64,000 nt of DNA from Paramacrobiotus metropolitanus (Eukaryota > Tardigrada > Eutardigrada > Parachela > Macrobiotidae), in NCBI RefSeq assembly GCF_019649055.1, contig NW_026570225.1, positions 2,976,001-3,040,000 on the forward strand. Direction: 5' to 3'. Made by a program: the position numbers and the translations under genes. The notes under the pieces are model-generated. The model ran no database searches. It was not told where the DNA came from and saw nothing but the letters and a program-made list of their open reading frames with translations. This document shows, one piece after another, positions 1-12,845 of the stretch; the stretch's first letter is position 1; every line of letters starts with the position of its first letter.

Positions 1-153
1 CTATAATAAACCTACTTAATAAGGAATTGTTTAAGGAGTTCTAACTGTGCGTAGAAATGCGTATAATTAAATAACGAACGTTAAATGTCGAAAGTCCGCT
101 GGAAAACCCCCAGGATGCAGTGACTGCAGTGCGTGTGGATGATGTGTTTGCAG

Positions 154-1420
154 GATGTCTGACTGTGGTATTCCTTGTCCCGAGCCGGTATTTCTCCGGA
201 AACATGTGTTAGTAATGAGATTTCTGGGAAAGGATCAAAAGGCGGCGCCTAAACTTAAAGAAGTTCAGCTGTCTTTGGCGCAACAAAAGCAAGCTTATAA
301 AGAAACTGTTGAGGTAATATCTCATTCGCTCTGATAAACCAATATGTGATACGCAGAGACATATTCTGCTGATATGCAATAAGGGGCTGCTTTCGCGGTT
401 TTCTACTTACATGCGACTGCATGGCGGCTAATGGTAAATGTTGTTCCGATATTGATATGTTTCGATTTGTAAATCCGATGGAAATAACAAAATTATAGTT
501 CGTATCCTGCGCCACAAAGCAGCAACTCACATGATCGAATGTACTTTTCTGCTGTATTATGGTGTGCAAGCAGCGAATTTATACGGTACGCAGAACGTGG
601 CACCGCAAATCTGTCATTCGATCCTCTAAGCATTATCCAGCACAGTTTCGTTTTAAAATGAATAATGGCCACTGTCGGCTTTCTGTTTTCGTAGATTATG
701 AAGAAGATGTATTCGGAGTGCAAGCTGATTCATGCTGATTTCTCGGAATATAATTTGCTATGGTTTGAAGACAAGACCTGGGTAATCGATGTCAGCCAGT
801 CAGTGGAACCGGCTCATCCTCGTGCTTTGGAGTTTCTTTATCGCGATTGCTCGAATGTGTTTAATGTGAGCGGCAGCAGGGTTCAGTTGGAAATGTTATG
901 CGGTTTATATATAGAATGCTAAACAATATTTTTGCGACAGTTCTTTTCCCGCTGGGGCGTGGAGGGAGTTTTACCTATCAAAGACTTGTTTCACGATATC
1001 ACTGGAATATGGCTGCAAGGAACGGGCGAAGAGCTTTTTGCTGAGGTTTGTTAATCTAGCCGTTTATTCCGATTTAGAATGGTCATGTACAGCATCAGAA
1101 TGTCCGCTTCCTCGGGTTCTTCGTAGTGCATGACCATATTTGTCACCTGTGTCATTTGCTTTGGGTTTTATTTTCCACCAAATACGCTACCGGATGTAAC
1201 TATTGGAAAGCATAATCGCTTTAAATTTGCAGATTTGCATTAATTATAAAATTCTTTCCAGCTTCAGCGGCATCAAGGAAGGAAAGAAAAACCGCATAAG
1301 TACAGTGCTGAATTAGATGATGCCAGTTTCGATTATCTTTTTGATGTGGCTCATCAAGAACGCCTGAAAGAACTGGAAATAAACGACGAGGATTGGGAGA
1401 CTGTTAGTGACAGCGATTAA
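154..1420 (+). CDS. RIOK3: RIO-family atypical protein kinase RIOK3, C-terminal part (5' exons outside the window)
   Basis: Four exons join in phase: 154-313, 695-865, 941-1045, 1262-1420 (TAA). They encode about 198 residues, the C-terminal half of a RIO kinase; the N-lobe exons lie to the left of the window. Seen: GIPCPEPVFLRKHVLVMRF, the RIO core before the catalytic loop; HADFSEYNLLW, the catalytic loop with its Asp; VIDVSQSVEPAHPRALEFL, the metal-binding loop. The LLW after SEYN and VEPAHP fit RIOK3 better than RIOK1 or RIOK2. The tail is acidic and ends in SDSD. In animals RIOK3 is a cytoplasmic kinase or ATPase linked to late 40S ribosome maturation and innate signalling; that role is taken from the family. 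A splice acceptor at 145-153 opens the first visible exon. No earlier exon could be recognised in bases 1-150. Confidence 0.87.
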
Positions 1421-2015
1421 TTAATCGCAACTCATTATAGCCCTGAGATGTGATATTCGAGATGAATATTCATTTTTTCTCGGATGATTCTGATTTTCCT
1501 CGATCAATCCTATCCTGGTGGTGCTTACAATTCTTTCGAGTTTTGTACTGTTATTGCAAGATTTGTTGTTGTGAACATACAGAGTATTTTCAGCTGATAA
1601 TTATAATTACTGGTAATTGTGGATTTAGAAACAAGAAACGAAAATTTATATGTTTGTTGTTATTGTGTAGTGTGTAATGATTGAGCACCCTCTTGTTTAA
1701 TGCTGTTAACTGTTTATTTGACAGGACGTACAGAAAAAACGAACGATCAGATTTTCTTTTGAGCTTTCGCAGAGTGATAATTTAGTGTCTGTAGTGTCTG
1801 TAAAATTGGGTAGATGAACTCACGAAAAAGATCACTTTGCTACCTTACGGTTAGGTGTCAGGGGTTTGAAAAGTTTGCGCCGCATTTCGTTACGCGTCCA
1901 TCACGCTACATGTAATAATTTAGTAATGTGCATTTTTTTACTTACAGCGTGCGTTTATATAAAAATTTACGAACGTCACAAAAATCAATTTTCGTGAGTA
2001 GATGGATGTACTAAT

Positions 2016-2683
2016 TTGATCCTTATCGTTTGCTTTGGAAATAGTTCTTTACGGTCACCATCTGTGGAGCATTACTTTATTTCGTCCTTTCAGCAGTACG
2101 ACCCCTTTATTTGCACATCAATAAACAATTTTACAAGTATCCATAAACAGTTTTTTTACATTGTGTTCGTTATATTTCTGTCATGTTTCGGGTTAATACA
2201 AGCTGACGATAAAACTGCAGAAGGAAAACAAGTACTCAGAAGTGACTGTCAAAGATTTTTGTATGCTCGTTATGTGGATTTCAAGGAACATTACCGGAGG
2301 TCATGGGTCTGCAGGTGCGACTGCGCAGTACGCAGTAGTTGGTGGGTAAGTGAACTTTTCTCTGAAAAAGAACTCAACCGGCAGCATCTTCCCAGACTAC
2401 TGCCAGATTGCTGAAGGCTACCGTAGCAGTTATAAGCAGCCATTTGGATGCCCACAGATATTTAGTAGCGTATATGCCAAGCACATCGTTTGCACGTGTA
2501 GAGCAAATCCCCGCCGTTTGCATGATTTGATTGATAACCGCTTCTACACACCCGAAACGCGTTGATGATTTATTTGACAATTTTAAAGTACTGTTTAATG
2601 ATTGGCATAACCTGTTGCCGGTTAAGGGTGAATCGTACCTGGATAGTGCAAATTTCGACATCCTGCTGGCATTGGTTAACTGA
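2016..2683 (+). pseudogene. Possible decayed or unrecognised secreted-protein gene with one internal TGA
   Basis: Not a recognised family. An open frame runs from 2016 to a GTAAGT donor at 2346. A pyrimidine-rich acceptor ends at 2395, and a phase-compatible second segment (2396-2683) continues to TGA. The first segment holds a hydrophobic stretch, FYIVFVIFLSCFGLIQA, followed by charged sequence, like a signal peptide. The second segment has ordinary coding composition (for example THPKRVDDLFDNFKVLFNDW) but is broken by one in-frame TGA near 2549. The first segment has no in-frame ATG, so an upstream exon would be needed. It may be a pseudogene, a chance reading, or a gene with a different splice pattern. 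Confidence 0.2.
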
Positions 2684-4203
2684 GTTTTAAGAAAGAGATT
2701 GGCAACTCTATCGAGTAATTCTCAAATGCCGGTAGTAATGATGCGGTGCATAGTCAGTGATTTCGGTCATGTACTTTTCAATGTAGTGCATATGATTAAA
2801 ATTCGATACTTTTAATCCAAGTAACGACTTGTCAAACGTTGCCAGTTCGCTTGACGAACAGCTAAAAGTGATTGTGACATGGATGGTTGCGGATTGGAAG
2901 ATCTCGTGAATAAGTCGTGATGCGCCGCCGGCAACGCGCATTATCATACCGAAGACGCTATAGAGGTCTGACCCTGACTACGTGCTGCATAACTCGCAGT
3001 GCAATTAGAATTTATTGTCCGCTTTAAGGTTTTAAACTATCGCCTTTCATTGTGCCATAATTGATGTATCCTGAACTCCCCTGGATTTTCTCCCGGCATT
3101 TTTAAAAAGTGAAATCGAGACGTAGAGACGAAGATTGCTTCGGATCCCTGCCAAGTGCCACTCAATGTAGAGAACTGCGAATGTTCAACAATTTGGTTAT
3201 ATATCAGTAGAATATCTTACATCGCGGCGCCGGGCTCTTTTTAGCAAAAGAGCATTAAGTTATAGTGGTCGCTAGAATGTGCAATGTGTATACGCATACT
3301 CAACTGCAGTATAAAATATGCGGCTTAAAACACATTAAATTTTTATCAGTGTGTCACGATCGCTATAATAAAGGATGATGTGCAACAGGAGTGGTTAATT
3401 CCAGCACAAAGTGTATAGTTATAAAGCAGAAATTCATGAAAAAGAGTTCATAAAGTGAGAAAACGGTAGCTATACTTAAACAAAATTGTTATATGCCGTT
3501 TGCGCAGCTGCAGATTGGTCATAATTGTTGTCATCTTGGTTATTTCATTTTATCCTGCATATATCCCTTAAAATGTAAGCCTTATTTTACCTTATACCTA
3601 ATTATACCTATACCTTATTTTAAGGTATATCCCTTAAAATATGATAAAATAATTAGGTGATGAGGTTTAGGTGATTTACATCTTCAACTGAATATAAGAC
3701 AATTTCACATTTCGAATGCTAGTGGAGAAAAACAAAACATAATTGACTATGCCGTGCAGTCATTTCTGCTTCCATCATCACATCACATAATTTGGCCTTT
3801 TCCGTGATTAAAACCTCAGATTCCAAATGCAAAAACTGCAACACTGCAGTTTATGTGTTTGGATGTAGTTAAAAATGGTTAATGTGTAAAATTCACATGA
3901 AACAGACGATGTGTCCAAGAAACTTTGTACTAGCTTTTTCGCCAACTAAGGTCTAATTTGCAATATTTTTATTGGAACTTTTCCATGGTTATACATGCAA
4001 TACACTACATGTACTGTATGCCGTAGCTGTAGAGGTACTTTATGGTATTTGTCGCGTGCTCGAGCTCCACAAAAGAAATGGTTTCTGAGCTTACGTTATA
4101 ACATTCTTTGTTTGAATTTAAAACACGAGCGAACATTGTCTTTTAAACCATTGCACGTGAATGGGTTATCCACGAAACTATCCACTGTTTGTACAAAAAG
4201 CAT

Positions 4204-4293
4204 CGTACAGTACACTTGAATAACTGTAATCACTGATATTGATCGTGAATATACTCAATATCAGTAATTACAGTTATTCAATTGTACTGTACG
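4204..4293. repeat. Long inverted repeat (hairpin 1), 39-bp arms
   Basis: The left arm 4204-4242 and right arm 4255-4293 are reverse complements with two mismatches and a 12-base loop (4243-4254). It sits three bases from a second, longer palindrome (4297-4398). Seen directly in the sequence; function unknown. Confidence 0.9.
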
Positions 4294-4296
4294 TTG

Positions 4297-4398
4297 GCGA
4301 AAAGCCGTTACAAGATTTTGGATTTCTAGTTGATAGTTTTATGTTACGTAACATAAAACTATCAACTAAAAATCCAAAATGTTGTAACGGCTTTTCGC
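4297..4398. repeat. Near-perfect 102-bp palindrome (hairpin 2), 51-bp arms, no loop
   Basis: The two arms, 4297-4347 and 4348-4398, are reverse complements at 49 of 51 positions and meet at TTACGTAA. Outside both hairpins, a CAAAAAGC near 4194-4201 is mirrored by GCTTTTTG at about 4397-4404. The pair may therefore be one nested foldback unit. Such structures suggest a foldback or MITE-like element, or a hairpin RNA locus. No transposase frame is nearby. Confidence 0.92.
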
Positions 4399-7300
4399 TT
4401 TTTGAGACTTTTGCCGGCTGCGACGCACCAAAATCTCTCTTCGCATGTAATATTGGACATATACAAAGAAATATTTAAATCTTCTAAAGATGTCTAAAAT
4501 GCAATCTGTTTTGCAAGCATCTATAAAAGGGGGGACAAAAACCATATTCTGGAGGTGTGTGTCAGCATTTGTCTCTTCACATTTCAAATAATATATTCAG
4601 GCCTAGGATGGATTTATGGAACTATTTCTTCGCAATTGTCCACTAATTCAGTTTTTAAAGCGGGTGTGTTCTACCTAAATTAGATTGTCTTGATCACCAG
4701 GAATGACTATCCTATTTTGCACTTGTATTATCTTTTGTAAATGGGCAAACTAAAAAATCCTGTTGCAGTATTTATGCATCATTATCATGTTTCACATGCA
4801 TAATTGACACTTACGATGAACTAGAAGATTTGAAAACCAGAACGTTTTGGTTGCGTACTTAACTGAAACTACAAATAGAGTGGCGTTGCTATCTTTATCA
4901 CAGGCGTTTTATCACTGCATAATTATGTTAAGGAGGGAAGATCGTGTACAATACACGTACCCATATCTTATAAACATATCTGTAAATATAAGGTTCATCA
5001 ATTTTACGATGGGATACATTTAAAATTATTATTTTACAGAAACCTTTAACAGATGCGTAAAATCAAATCTGGCAATTTTAACTTCTAAAATTATCCTGAA
5101 CAAAAATCATAGTCCATAAGGTGTGGGCCTGCCTGGGTGTGGCAGGCGGGAGTACAAAATGAGTAAGATTTGCTAGCTAGAGTAGTTTTTAATCTCGCAA
5201 ATCTTTACCAGCGATTCTACAAAGTAGAATAGTGTGATTGAATTATGTATACGGTAAAGCACAGGAACCACTTTTCTGAACAACCACATTTATGGTTACA
5301 GGAGGCGCTACGGCAAACAAAAGAACTCTGGCCACTGGCGGTCTTGCTATATTAAAATTAATTTTAAGGTCTGCATTTTAAAAAATTATTATCTACTGAA
5401 AACCCTACCCTAGGGTATTTCCTTACTAGGATTTATTTAACGGTAGGCTTATGCATGCTATTGTACGAATACATTAGCAGCCCCGTAAGTTAACCGTAAG
5501 CTGCAATAAAAAGCAAACTCGCAACCACAATTAAGCAAGGGAATAATATCAGCTTTAATTATAAAAGTAATAGCATTCAACAGTTTTTTCTTTGGTTTAT
5601 TCTTTATGATGGTTTATTCTTTTATATGACAGAGCTTTTACAGCACACCGCGATACCGCAATGCAATTGACTGGCGTTTTACGCGGCGCTCAACTTCATT
5701 TTTCCAGAATTACTTTGAATAATTTTAACTCATGTAAATGTGATTATATTGATTTTATAATGTACATATCTATACATAATTTATAAAACATACCTTAGAT
5801 ATTCACATACCGTACACGATGTTACAGAATAATTATTGTGCGACCTCAGTAGACTCAATACCGAAAATGATACGCTAGCTGATAGGCAGCCGATTAATTA
5901 TAAAATACATGGTTTTATTTCTACTTTTGCCTAATTCGCTTTTAACTGGAAATCTTTTTGAGACATGTAAGAATATTTGATAATGTGTGCGTCACTTGTC
6001 TTTCTTTTATTATTGACTATATAATATTGAGTAGGTGTTTAACGCAACCAGTGAAGAATTTCCGTGCCCTTTGAATTCCGGAACGATGGCTACCGGTAGT
6101 AAGTTTGCTACTGACTAATTTTATTTGAAAACAGCTAAAAAATTGAGTGTTCGCTACTGGTCATGGAGAAACGTTGACTAATTAAGCTGAAGTACGGTGC
6201 AACACGAACCACGTCCAGGAAATGGATTGTTTATATAAAAATCATGTCTACAGGCTAAAAACCGTTATGTACTGCATGGTTTGAAATCTTCGCCTGTCAG
6301 TTGTAGCCAACGAATTCGATCGCAACCCGTTATCCTATAGCAGCGTCCATTTGTTAGAACTAAATAAAGTTTTGCAAAAACAGTTTTACTTTTGTGCTAT
6401 AATTTTTTTCACAATCTTCTGGAAAGCGAAAGCTCAATGAGAGAATTATACACTCACAACTGAATTGAAATCTTATAGATGCAACGGAATTTGCTCGATT
6501 AAAAACCATAGTGTGTATAAAAAATAAGCAGTTGGAAGAGATAACATTGTTTAAGTCATCGGAACGATCTTTTAAAATGTGGCCAAAGGAAGGTAAATAA
6601 CCGATAAAGTAGTCTTCACTAGATGTTTGGACGAACGAACACACGAACAAATGTGAATTAATTTCAGAAATCAGCTTGACCAGAAAACCGCACGCGCACA
6701 CAGAACGATGACATAACACGTCCAAAATCATGTACTTGCGGAATTGTTTAAGATTGAGATCTTCTGTAACGTATCCAGGTCGTTCATACACCTATCGATT
6801 GGCATGGCACCACTGGCGCACACCCTCTGCGAACTAAACAATAATTATGGTAAAAATCCGCGAAAATGACATAAGTAATGGCAGCGATAATAAGCAGGGA
6901 CACTCTGAAAAAGGAAAGATTCTATAAAAATCAACTTGTACATACATCGAGTTTCCATTCGGCACCTGGCCACCGATGCGTGACCTTTGATCCTCCTACG
7001 ATAGACAACTTCCGGAAATTTGAAACAAAATACCTACACAAGCATTCGCTGCACGTATCCTTTATTCAAGATTGGCAAAATGCAATAACCACCGACTAAA
7101 GATTGCTACAGATATTAGTTCACTGCACTAGACTGCTATTTTTGTCTAGAATTTTTTTCCTTTTCAAAAGTTTCCCCTGTCATCAGCGCAGCTATTATCA
7201 CTTACAGCCAGCACCTTATACAGTACTGTTGAGCATGAGGATATTCACAGTGCCGGCTGTTCCAGTTGTCACCTCGTCACACCCCGTAGCAGACGAAAAT

Positions 7301-9191
7301 TACGTGTTGCCCGTCTAGCTGTGCGTCACGTGACCGACCTAACCGGTTTTGGTTGTAATCAAAGTTCGACGAACTAAATGTTTTAACAAAGTTTTGCGAA
7401 TTTTAGAGGTGAAATTTCCGTAGTAAGTTTAAAGTAGTACATGCAGGAGGATGTTCACCTCAGGACTATGCTCATAGTTTGATGTCATGGATGAATGCCG
7501 TATGCGCTAACGTTAACTTGTTGTACCACTGCCGCAGTAACCTTCGGCCCATTTTTACTCTTCTGCCGAAGTGCGCTGTTCCATCTGCCGGCTCAAAATC
7601 TTAAAAGGAATTTTATGGCCAATGACTACCGCGACAAAAAAAGAACATTTAAAAAGTCAGAATCCAAAAGAAATCTGAAAATGGCTAGAATCTCGTAATA
7701 TTGCATCCTCGTAATATCTAGTATTCTTGCAACTGATACAAAATAACAGTGATTTTTGTTATTCTATTAAAATTAAATACTCGTACATGGCATACAATTC
7801 AGCCTAATGTAATTCGGGCACCTCCATATTATTTTTACATAGTGACGAAAAAATACCGTAAAGTCTGTGCCTATCAGGATCACGTTTAGCACAGATATTG
7901 GTTTAAATGTAAACCATTCTTATTTGGTTTGTTTATTTATAGCTTGATCAGTTTTAATTTTAATTAGTTTAAATCCGCGCAGGCGGGTGTGTATGACTAC
8001 TGGTTGCTGCCGAATAAAAATTCAGTTCTTATTACACTGCAACTTTGATTCCTCTCTCCTCTGTACCTGCTTACTTCTTTTACATACTCGTACACCATGA
8101 TGTTTATTTATTATTTGCTACAGTAGGATTCTTCATTCTTAACTACCTGACAATGATGTGTGGCTATTCGCGCCGTTAACGTTGTCAGCTTTTCCGCGCA
8201 CGTTTCAGTGGTGACCTTGAACCAGTTTTGAAAGCATATACTTTTGTAAGAAAAATGTGAATTTTTATGAATAAACCATGTGTTATCGTAGGTGTTACTC
8301 GTAAGCGTTATCGTCTAGTGCGGTAGCCAGCATCCTTGTTTTGGAACAGAGTGCGATGATAGGATTTTAGTGAACAAATGTTACTTAATATTAATCCAGC
8401 AAGATTTTGCGTCATCGATGGTAGTGTGACGACACGTGCGGTCAGACTGCTGAGAACACGCTTTAGTCACTTGTTTCCCACCAGATCCATTTGACATTAA
8501 TATCTGCGTGTTTTCTCGAAATCACCTGAAAAGTGAAAACATCGCAGTAACGTATCGCGTATCTTCTTCTTTTCCGACTATTATACGGCACTTAAAGGGT
8601 GTATTTCGCTCGAAATATTACACAAAACAAAAATAAAAACGAACAAACGGTCATCGTTATAAAGTTAAAGTTTGTCAGCTTGTTCGAGCTTGACCGGCGT
8701 GTTTTCCATATAACCATGAGTTTGTTCGAAGTATCGAGCAACAGGTTGAATGCCCTTACCAGTGCCGTACAAACTCTGCGCAGTCGTTGGGCACAGTTCG
8801 GTAAACCACCTCTGCGTATCTGTGAACACCTATACACCGGTTACGCAATACAGTGCCCGCACCGGAAGGACGGATAACGTAATATTTTCCACCGTTACAC
8901 TTGTCCCAGCTTAGAAGCGATACGACATAAAGGGACGCCAAGCGGTCCTATTGGCTAAATTAATTTAAAAGCCCTGTCGCGCATATAATTATGAGTATAT
9001 CGTATTGTACTAGATGACCGTCAAACGTTTACTTCTGGAAAGTTGTGCAAAATATTATTGTGACGCCACGCACTGATACTAGAAAGTACCGCCTTTCTTG
9101 CGCGGTGCGTGAGTGATCAGGCGCACTATCACACTTGACTTGTAGGAAATTCTTAAAGAAAACCGAAAGCGGCCTTCTATTACAGTAGTAC

Positions 9192-9199
9192 TATATAAG
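9192..9199 (+). promoter_or_regulatory. TATA box (TATATAAG) of the first P450 gene
   Basis: The octamer TATATAAG lies 180 bases upstream of the P450 start codon at 9379. The same octamer stands upstream of the paralogous P450 at 39245-39252, which supports a conserved core promoter. Confidence 0.6.
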
Positions 9200-9378
9200 C
9201 GAAGCGGCATAGATATCACAAGAGAAAGTTTGCTGAGATAAGTTGTTCTTTTCTCTAGTGCAGTGGGTCAGCATCAGACCTAGTTTTGTCTCGTCTTCGC
9301 CGCTCGGATTTACTTATTTCGTGATAAGATTGTTTCATTTTTGCATGCACAAGTAACTGGGCAATTTCTGCGTTTAAC

Positions 9379-12129
9379 TTGATGATTAATATGGAGACCT
9401 TTACGTATGCATTATGGTCGGGACCGTTAGCGTACATGCCGGCTGATTATCAGTGTGCCGTGATTGCATTCGCTGTTGTGTTGTTAGGATTGTTATGGTA
9501 TCTGAGACGCGCCAAGAAAAATCTTCCTCCTTCACCACTCCAGTTTCCTATAATCGGTTGCCTACCGTTTCTGGATGCACTGCCGCATGTGTCGTTTACA
9601 AAATGGGCCAAGAAATTCGGAAAGATCTTCAGCTGCCGGCTGGGCGGTAATATGGTCATCGTGCTGAACGATGCTGACCTAATACGTGAGGCGTTTTCCA
9701 AGCCGGTCTTCAACGGACGTCCGCATATGTACACCGCACAAGTTACCAGCAAAGGCATGGGTACGTGATCAGTTCTAAGTAAAATTCACGACAAAACAAT
9801 TTAAATCACTTAATTTAATTTTAATGAATTATCTGGCCGACGGATTTCTAGAATTGTATTTTAGATTACGTATCTTGTATCTGTACAGAGGCGTGTTTAT
9901 AGAAGATCAGCTTATTCAGGGGCACATGATAATAATAAAACAGCATAGATTTTCAAAGCTAGCTGGCGAAATCACAAAACCCCAATAGCTAACATATGTG
10001 AACTTTGAATATTGTAGGAATATCATTCGCATCTGACGAGACATGGCCGGTGCATCGCCGGTTTGCATTTAAAACCTTCAAAACACTGGGAGTGGGCAAA
10101 GGCCAGTTCGAAGGGCAAGTTGCCGAAGAAACTGAGCGCCTAGTGAAGAGCATTGCCTCCACCAACGGCATGCCCTTTGACAACAAGACCTTTCTGCAGA
10201 CGGCGGTGGGGAATGTGCTGTGCGGTGTGCTTTTCGGGATGCGCTACGATGCAGAGAATCGTGCTACGTGCACCTTCTACGACAACATGAACGCCGTCTT
10301 CCAGTTCTTCGGCACAGCCGGCGCACTGAACATTTTCCCGTTTCTACGCATCATCCCCACGATCCGGTACAGTTTCTCCAAAGTGGTCGATGCGCTGGAG
10401 GGAGCAGCGCAGTACATTGCGGAGTTCATCAAAAACCAAGAAGACTGCTGGGATTCATCGGTAATTGCCGATTTCACGGATGCCTTCATCAAGGCCAGAA
10501 AGGACGAGAAGACGCGACTAGGTCGATCAGTGCTTTTTACCGGTAAAATGCTGTTTTGTTTGTTGTACCTGATACGTATACATTCGAGGAAAGGAAGTTG
10601 ACCCTGATTTGTATTATCTCATCTAGATCAGCAATACATCGGGGCTGCACGAGAACTGTTTCTTACGGGGTAAATTCGCAATTTTAATTATTATTATAAT
10701 TAAATAAATAATTAATTATTTAATAATCAAAATTGCCATAATTTTGATTGAATGTAGGTACGACACTACTACTTCAACTTTAAGATGGGTAAGTTATAAG
10801 ACTTATTACAAGACTTGTTATAATTATTCATAAGACTTATTCACAGCATGGGTAAGAATGATGATCAATCTAATGCATCCAAGTACCGGTAAATACCTAC
10901 GCTATGCGAATTACGCGTATTATGTACAGTACATGCATATATCGGCACAGCTGTGCATCAATCAACAAACAGACAGCGGAAGCTATTGTGTACATCTTCA
11001 ATAATATTATATAATTCATAATTCCTCCATAATTCATTTATCAATACAGCAGTTTAACGCGGAAAAATTGTACGTATACAAAATGCATGTGCGTGGTATA
11101 TAGTCTATACAAGCATAGCTTTGAGAATATTATTAATGAATTCATTGTTGATAGGCTTTTCTGTACATTGCGCGAGACCAAGCAGCACAAGCCAAAATCC
11201 AGCAAGAGCTGGATGAAGTGGTCGGGAAGGCGCGCTATCCCAATTACGCCGATCTGGCCAGATTGCCCTATACCCAGGCTGCTCTGTTTGAATCTCAACG
11301 GCTGAGCTCCATCGGTCCGCTTGGCATACCGCATCGCAGTGTGGAGGAAACCGAGCTGTGTGGCTACACTATCCCCAAAGACGCATGGATTTTTACCAAT
11401 TTATGGCATATTCATCGTAATGAAGCCATTTGGAGCCAACCGGACGAATTCCATCCGGACAGATTTCTCGATGCTACCGGCACGTCGCTAGTTATTCCAA
11501 AGGATTTTATCCCCTTTTCAACTGGTAAGTAATGCTCACTTGATTAATTTGTTTATTAATTAATCATCAAAGTTTCAGTTATGATTCACACATCGCAGTT
11601 CGATCTTTTTTAACATTTATGGTTCCTAAATATACATAAGTGTGAAAATACAAATTTCGACTGACTTCGCTTCGCTTGAATTTGAAACGAATATGTATGC
11701 GCATTGCGTCGTAATATTTGACAACAAAGATTGTCGGATATCGTAATGATACGAATCTTTACACTTTATGTTTGCTATACACTGTACTTAGATTAACCTG
11801 TATAAATTTTTGTTGTCAAACAAAGTATGCACATTTCTTTGAAGATAGTGCCGCAAGCACAAGCGCAAATATTACGCAATGCATCTGTACAAATGAACAA
11901 AGCAAAAGTATCGAAATTTCTGCAAGGTCAGTCAATGATGAAGTGTCTAATTATAGGGAAACGGTCTTGTCCTGGGGAATCAATAGCCAAAATGCAGCTG
12001 TTCTTAATATTTGCCACGGTACTGCAGCAGTTCTCGCTGGAGCTCGAGGGCGAATGCAGTCTGGAACCGCATTCGAATGGAATAACATTAGATACGCACG
12101 ATTATTTACTACGCGCCACAGCCCGATAA
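9379..12129 (+). CDS. Cytochrome P450, CYP2-clan (paralogue 1)
   Basis: Six exons join in phase: 9379-9760, 10018-10542, 10627-10669, 10758-10788, 11155-11524, 11957-12129. They encode 507 residues, the normal length for a microsomal P450. Seen in order: an N-terminal membrane anchor (CAVIAFAVVLLGLLWYL); the proline hinge LPPSPLQFPIIG; WPVHRRF of helix C; I-helix oxygen-activation segment FLTGYDTT; K-helix ExxR as ESQR; PDRF; and the heme loop FSTGKRSCPGES, with Cys as the axial heme ligand. The enzyme should be an ER monooxygenase using NADPH-P450 reductase. Its substrate cannot be told from sequence. The start could be either ATG at 9379/9382 or the one at 9391. It is very similar throughout to the P450 at 39373-41449. 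One oddity is the extra 88-base intron 10670-10757, which splits the I-helix Gly codon and is absent from the paralogue. Confidence 0.95.
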
Positions 12130-12845
12130 ATGACAATTCATCTGTCGCGACCTGTCGACGGCAGACTGGCAGCCATTGCCGACAACTGTAGTTCCTAGAC
12201 GCACAATTGTTCCCTAAAGATGCCTGTCACGATGCATAATCGGACAGTTAAAGAAGTATTTGTTGTCAGAATGGGAAGTCGTTACGGGTTTCTATTTATT
12301 ACTGTAATCTCATGTACTCCGCTGGAATGCTCCGCACGTGAATGTGTCTACTACGAAAACAATGCTGGCTTGATTACATTATATTTGTAGCAAATTCAAC
12401 AAAAGATAGTAAAAAAAGAATTATTAAGTGATTATGTGTATAATGCGGATGAACCCGGTATCAGACGCGTAGACTGCCTCACTCGACACATGCACGCGAC
12501 CCTTTTGTTATATTGTTGCCTTAAGATTTAGATAGCACCTCGGAGATTCGTAAAAACTGCAGAAACCTATCAATAACTACTTGACGTGGGACAGCCTTTG
12601 TTAACATCAGTACGAGATATCAGCATCAGTATACCAAAAAAACTTAAAATAACGTCTTTACCTGAACCAGTTGTACACCGTAACGAATAACAGCGTATTA
12701 TTTTATTTACACCGCTTCCATGGAAAATTCGATGGCAAACCAAAAAAATTGATCAGTCTGAGAAACTTGAATAATCCAAACAATAATGTACTCAGAAAAT
12801 AACCCTAGCACAGAACACTGTACAAAAAGTCCACAGCTCACAAAT
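12130..12845. other. Convergent intergenic gap between the first P450 and the EHMT-like gene
   Basis: About 0.7 kb shared by the 3' ends of two convergent genes. No further coding sequence is seen. A minus-strand AATAAA at 12702-12707 lies about 140 bases beyond the methyltransferase stop. Confidence 0.6.
12702..12707 (-). promoter_or_regulatory. Candidate polyadenylation signal of the EHMT-like gene
   Basis: AATAAA on the minus strand, about 140 bases downstream of the stop codon at 12846. This is a short motif and could be chance, but the distance is typical. Confidence 0.4.

Larger units (their letters stand above)
1421..9191. other. Gene-poor interval between RIOK3 and the first P450
   Basis: About 7.8 kb of AT-rich sequence. 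No conserved protein family, tRNA or rRNA was recognised on either strand. Open frames here are short and low in complexity. The only clear structures are the double hairpin at 4204-4398, a weak spliced reading at 2016-2683, and short direct repeats of a CCTTAAAATATG-like unit around 3560-3650. Confidence 0.6.

Noticed and set aside
6360-6791. 143-codon open frame on the minus strand
   Set aside because: No family resemblance, biased composition, no splice or promoter support; expected by chance in 8 kb of intergenic DNA.
8599-8877. 92-codon plus-strand frame upstream of the first P450
   Set aside because: Overlaps equally long minus-strand frames and shows no family similarity; treated as chance.
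11718-12191. 157-codon plus-strand frame over the last P450 exon
   Set aside because: It is in a different frame from the heme-binding exon 11957-12129 and has no motif; a shadow frame.
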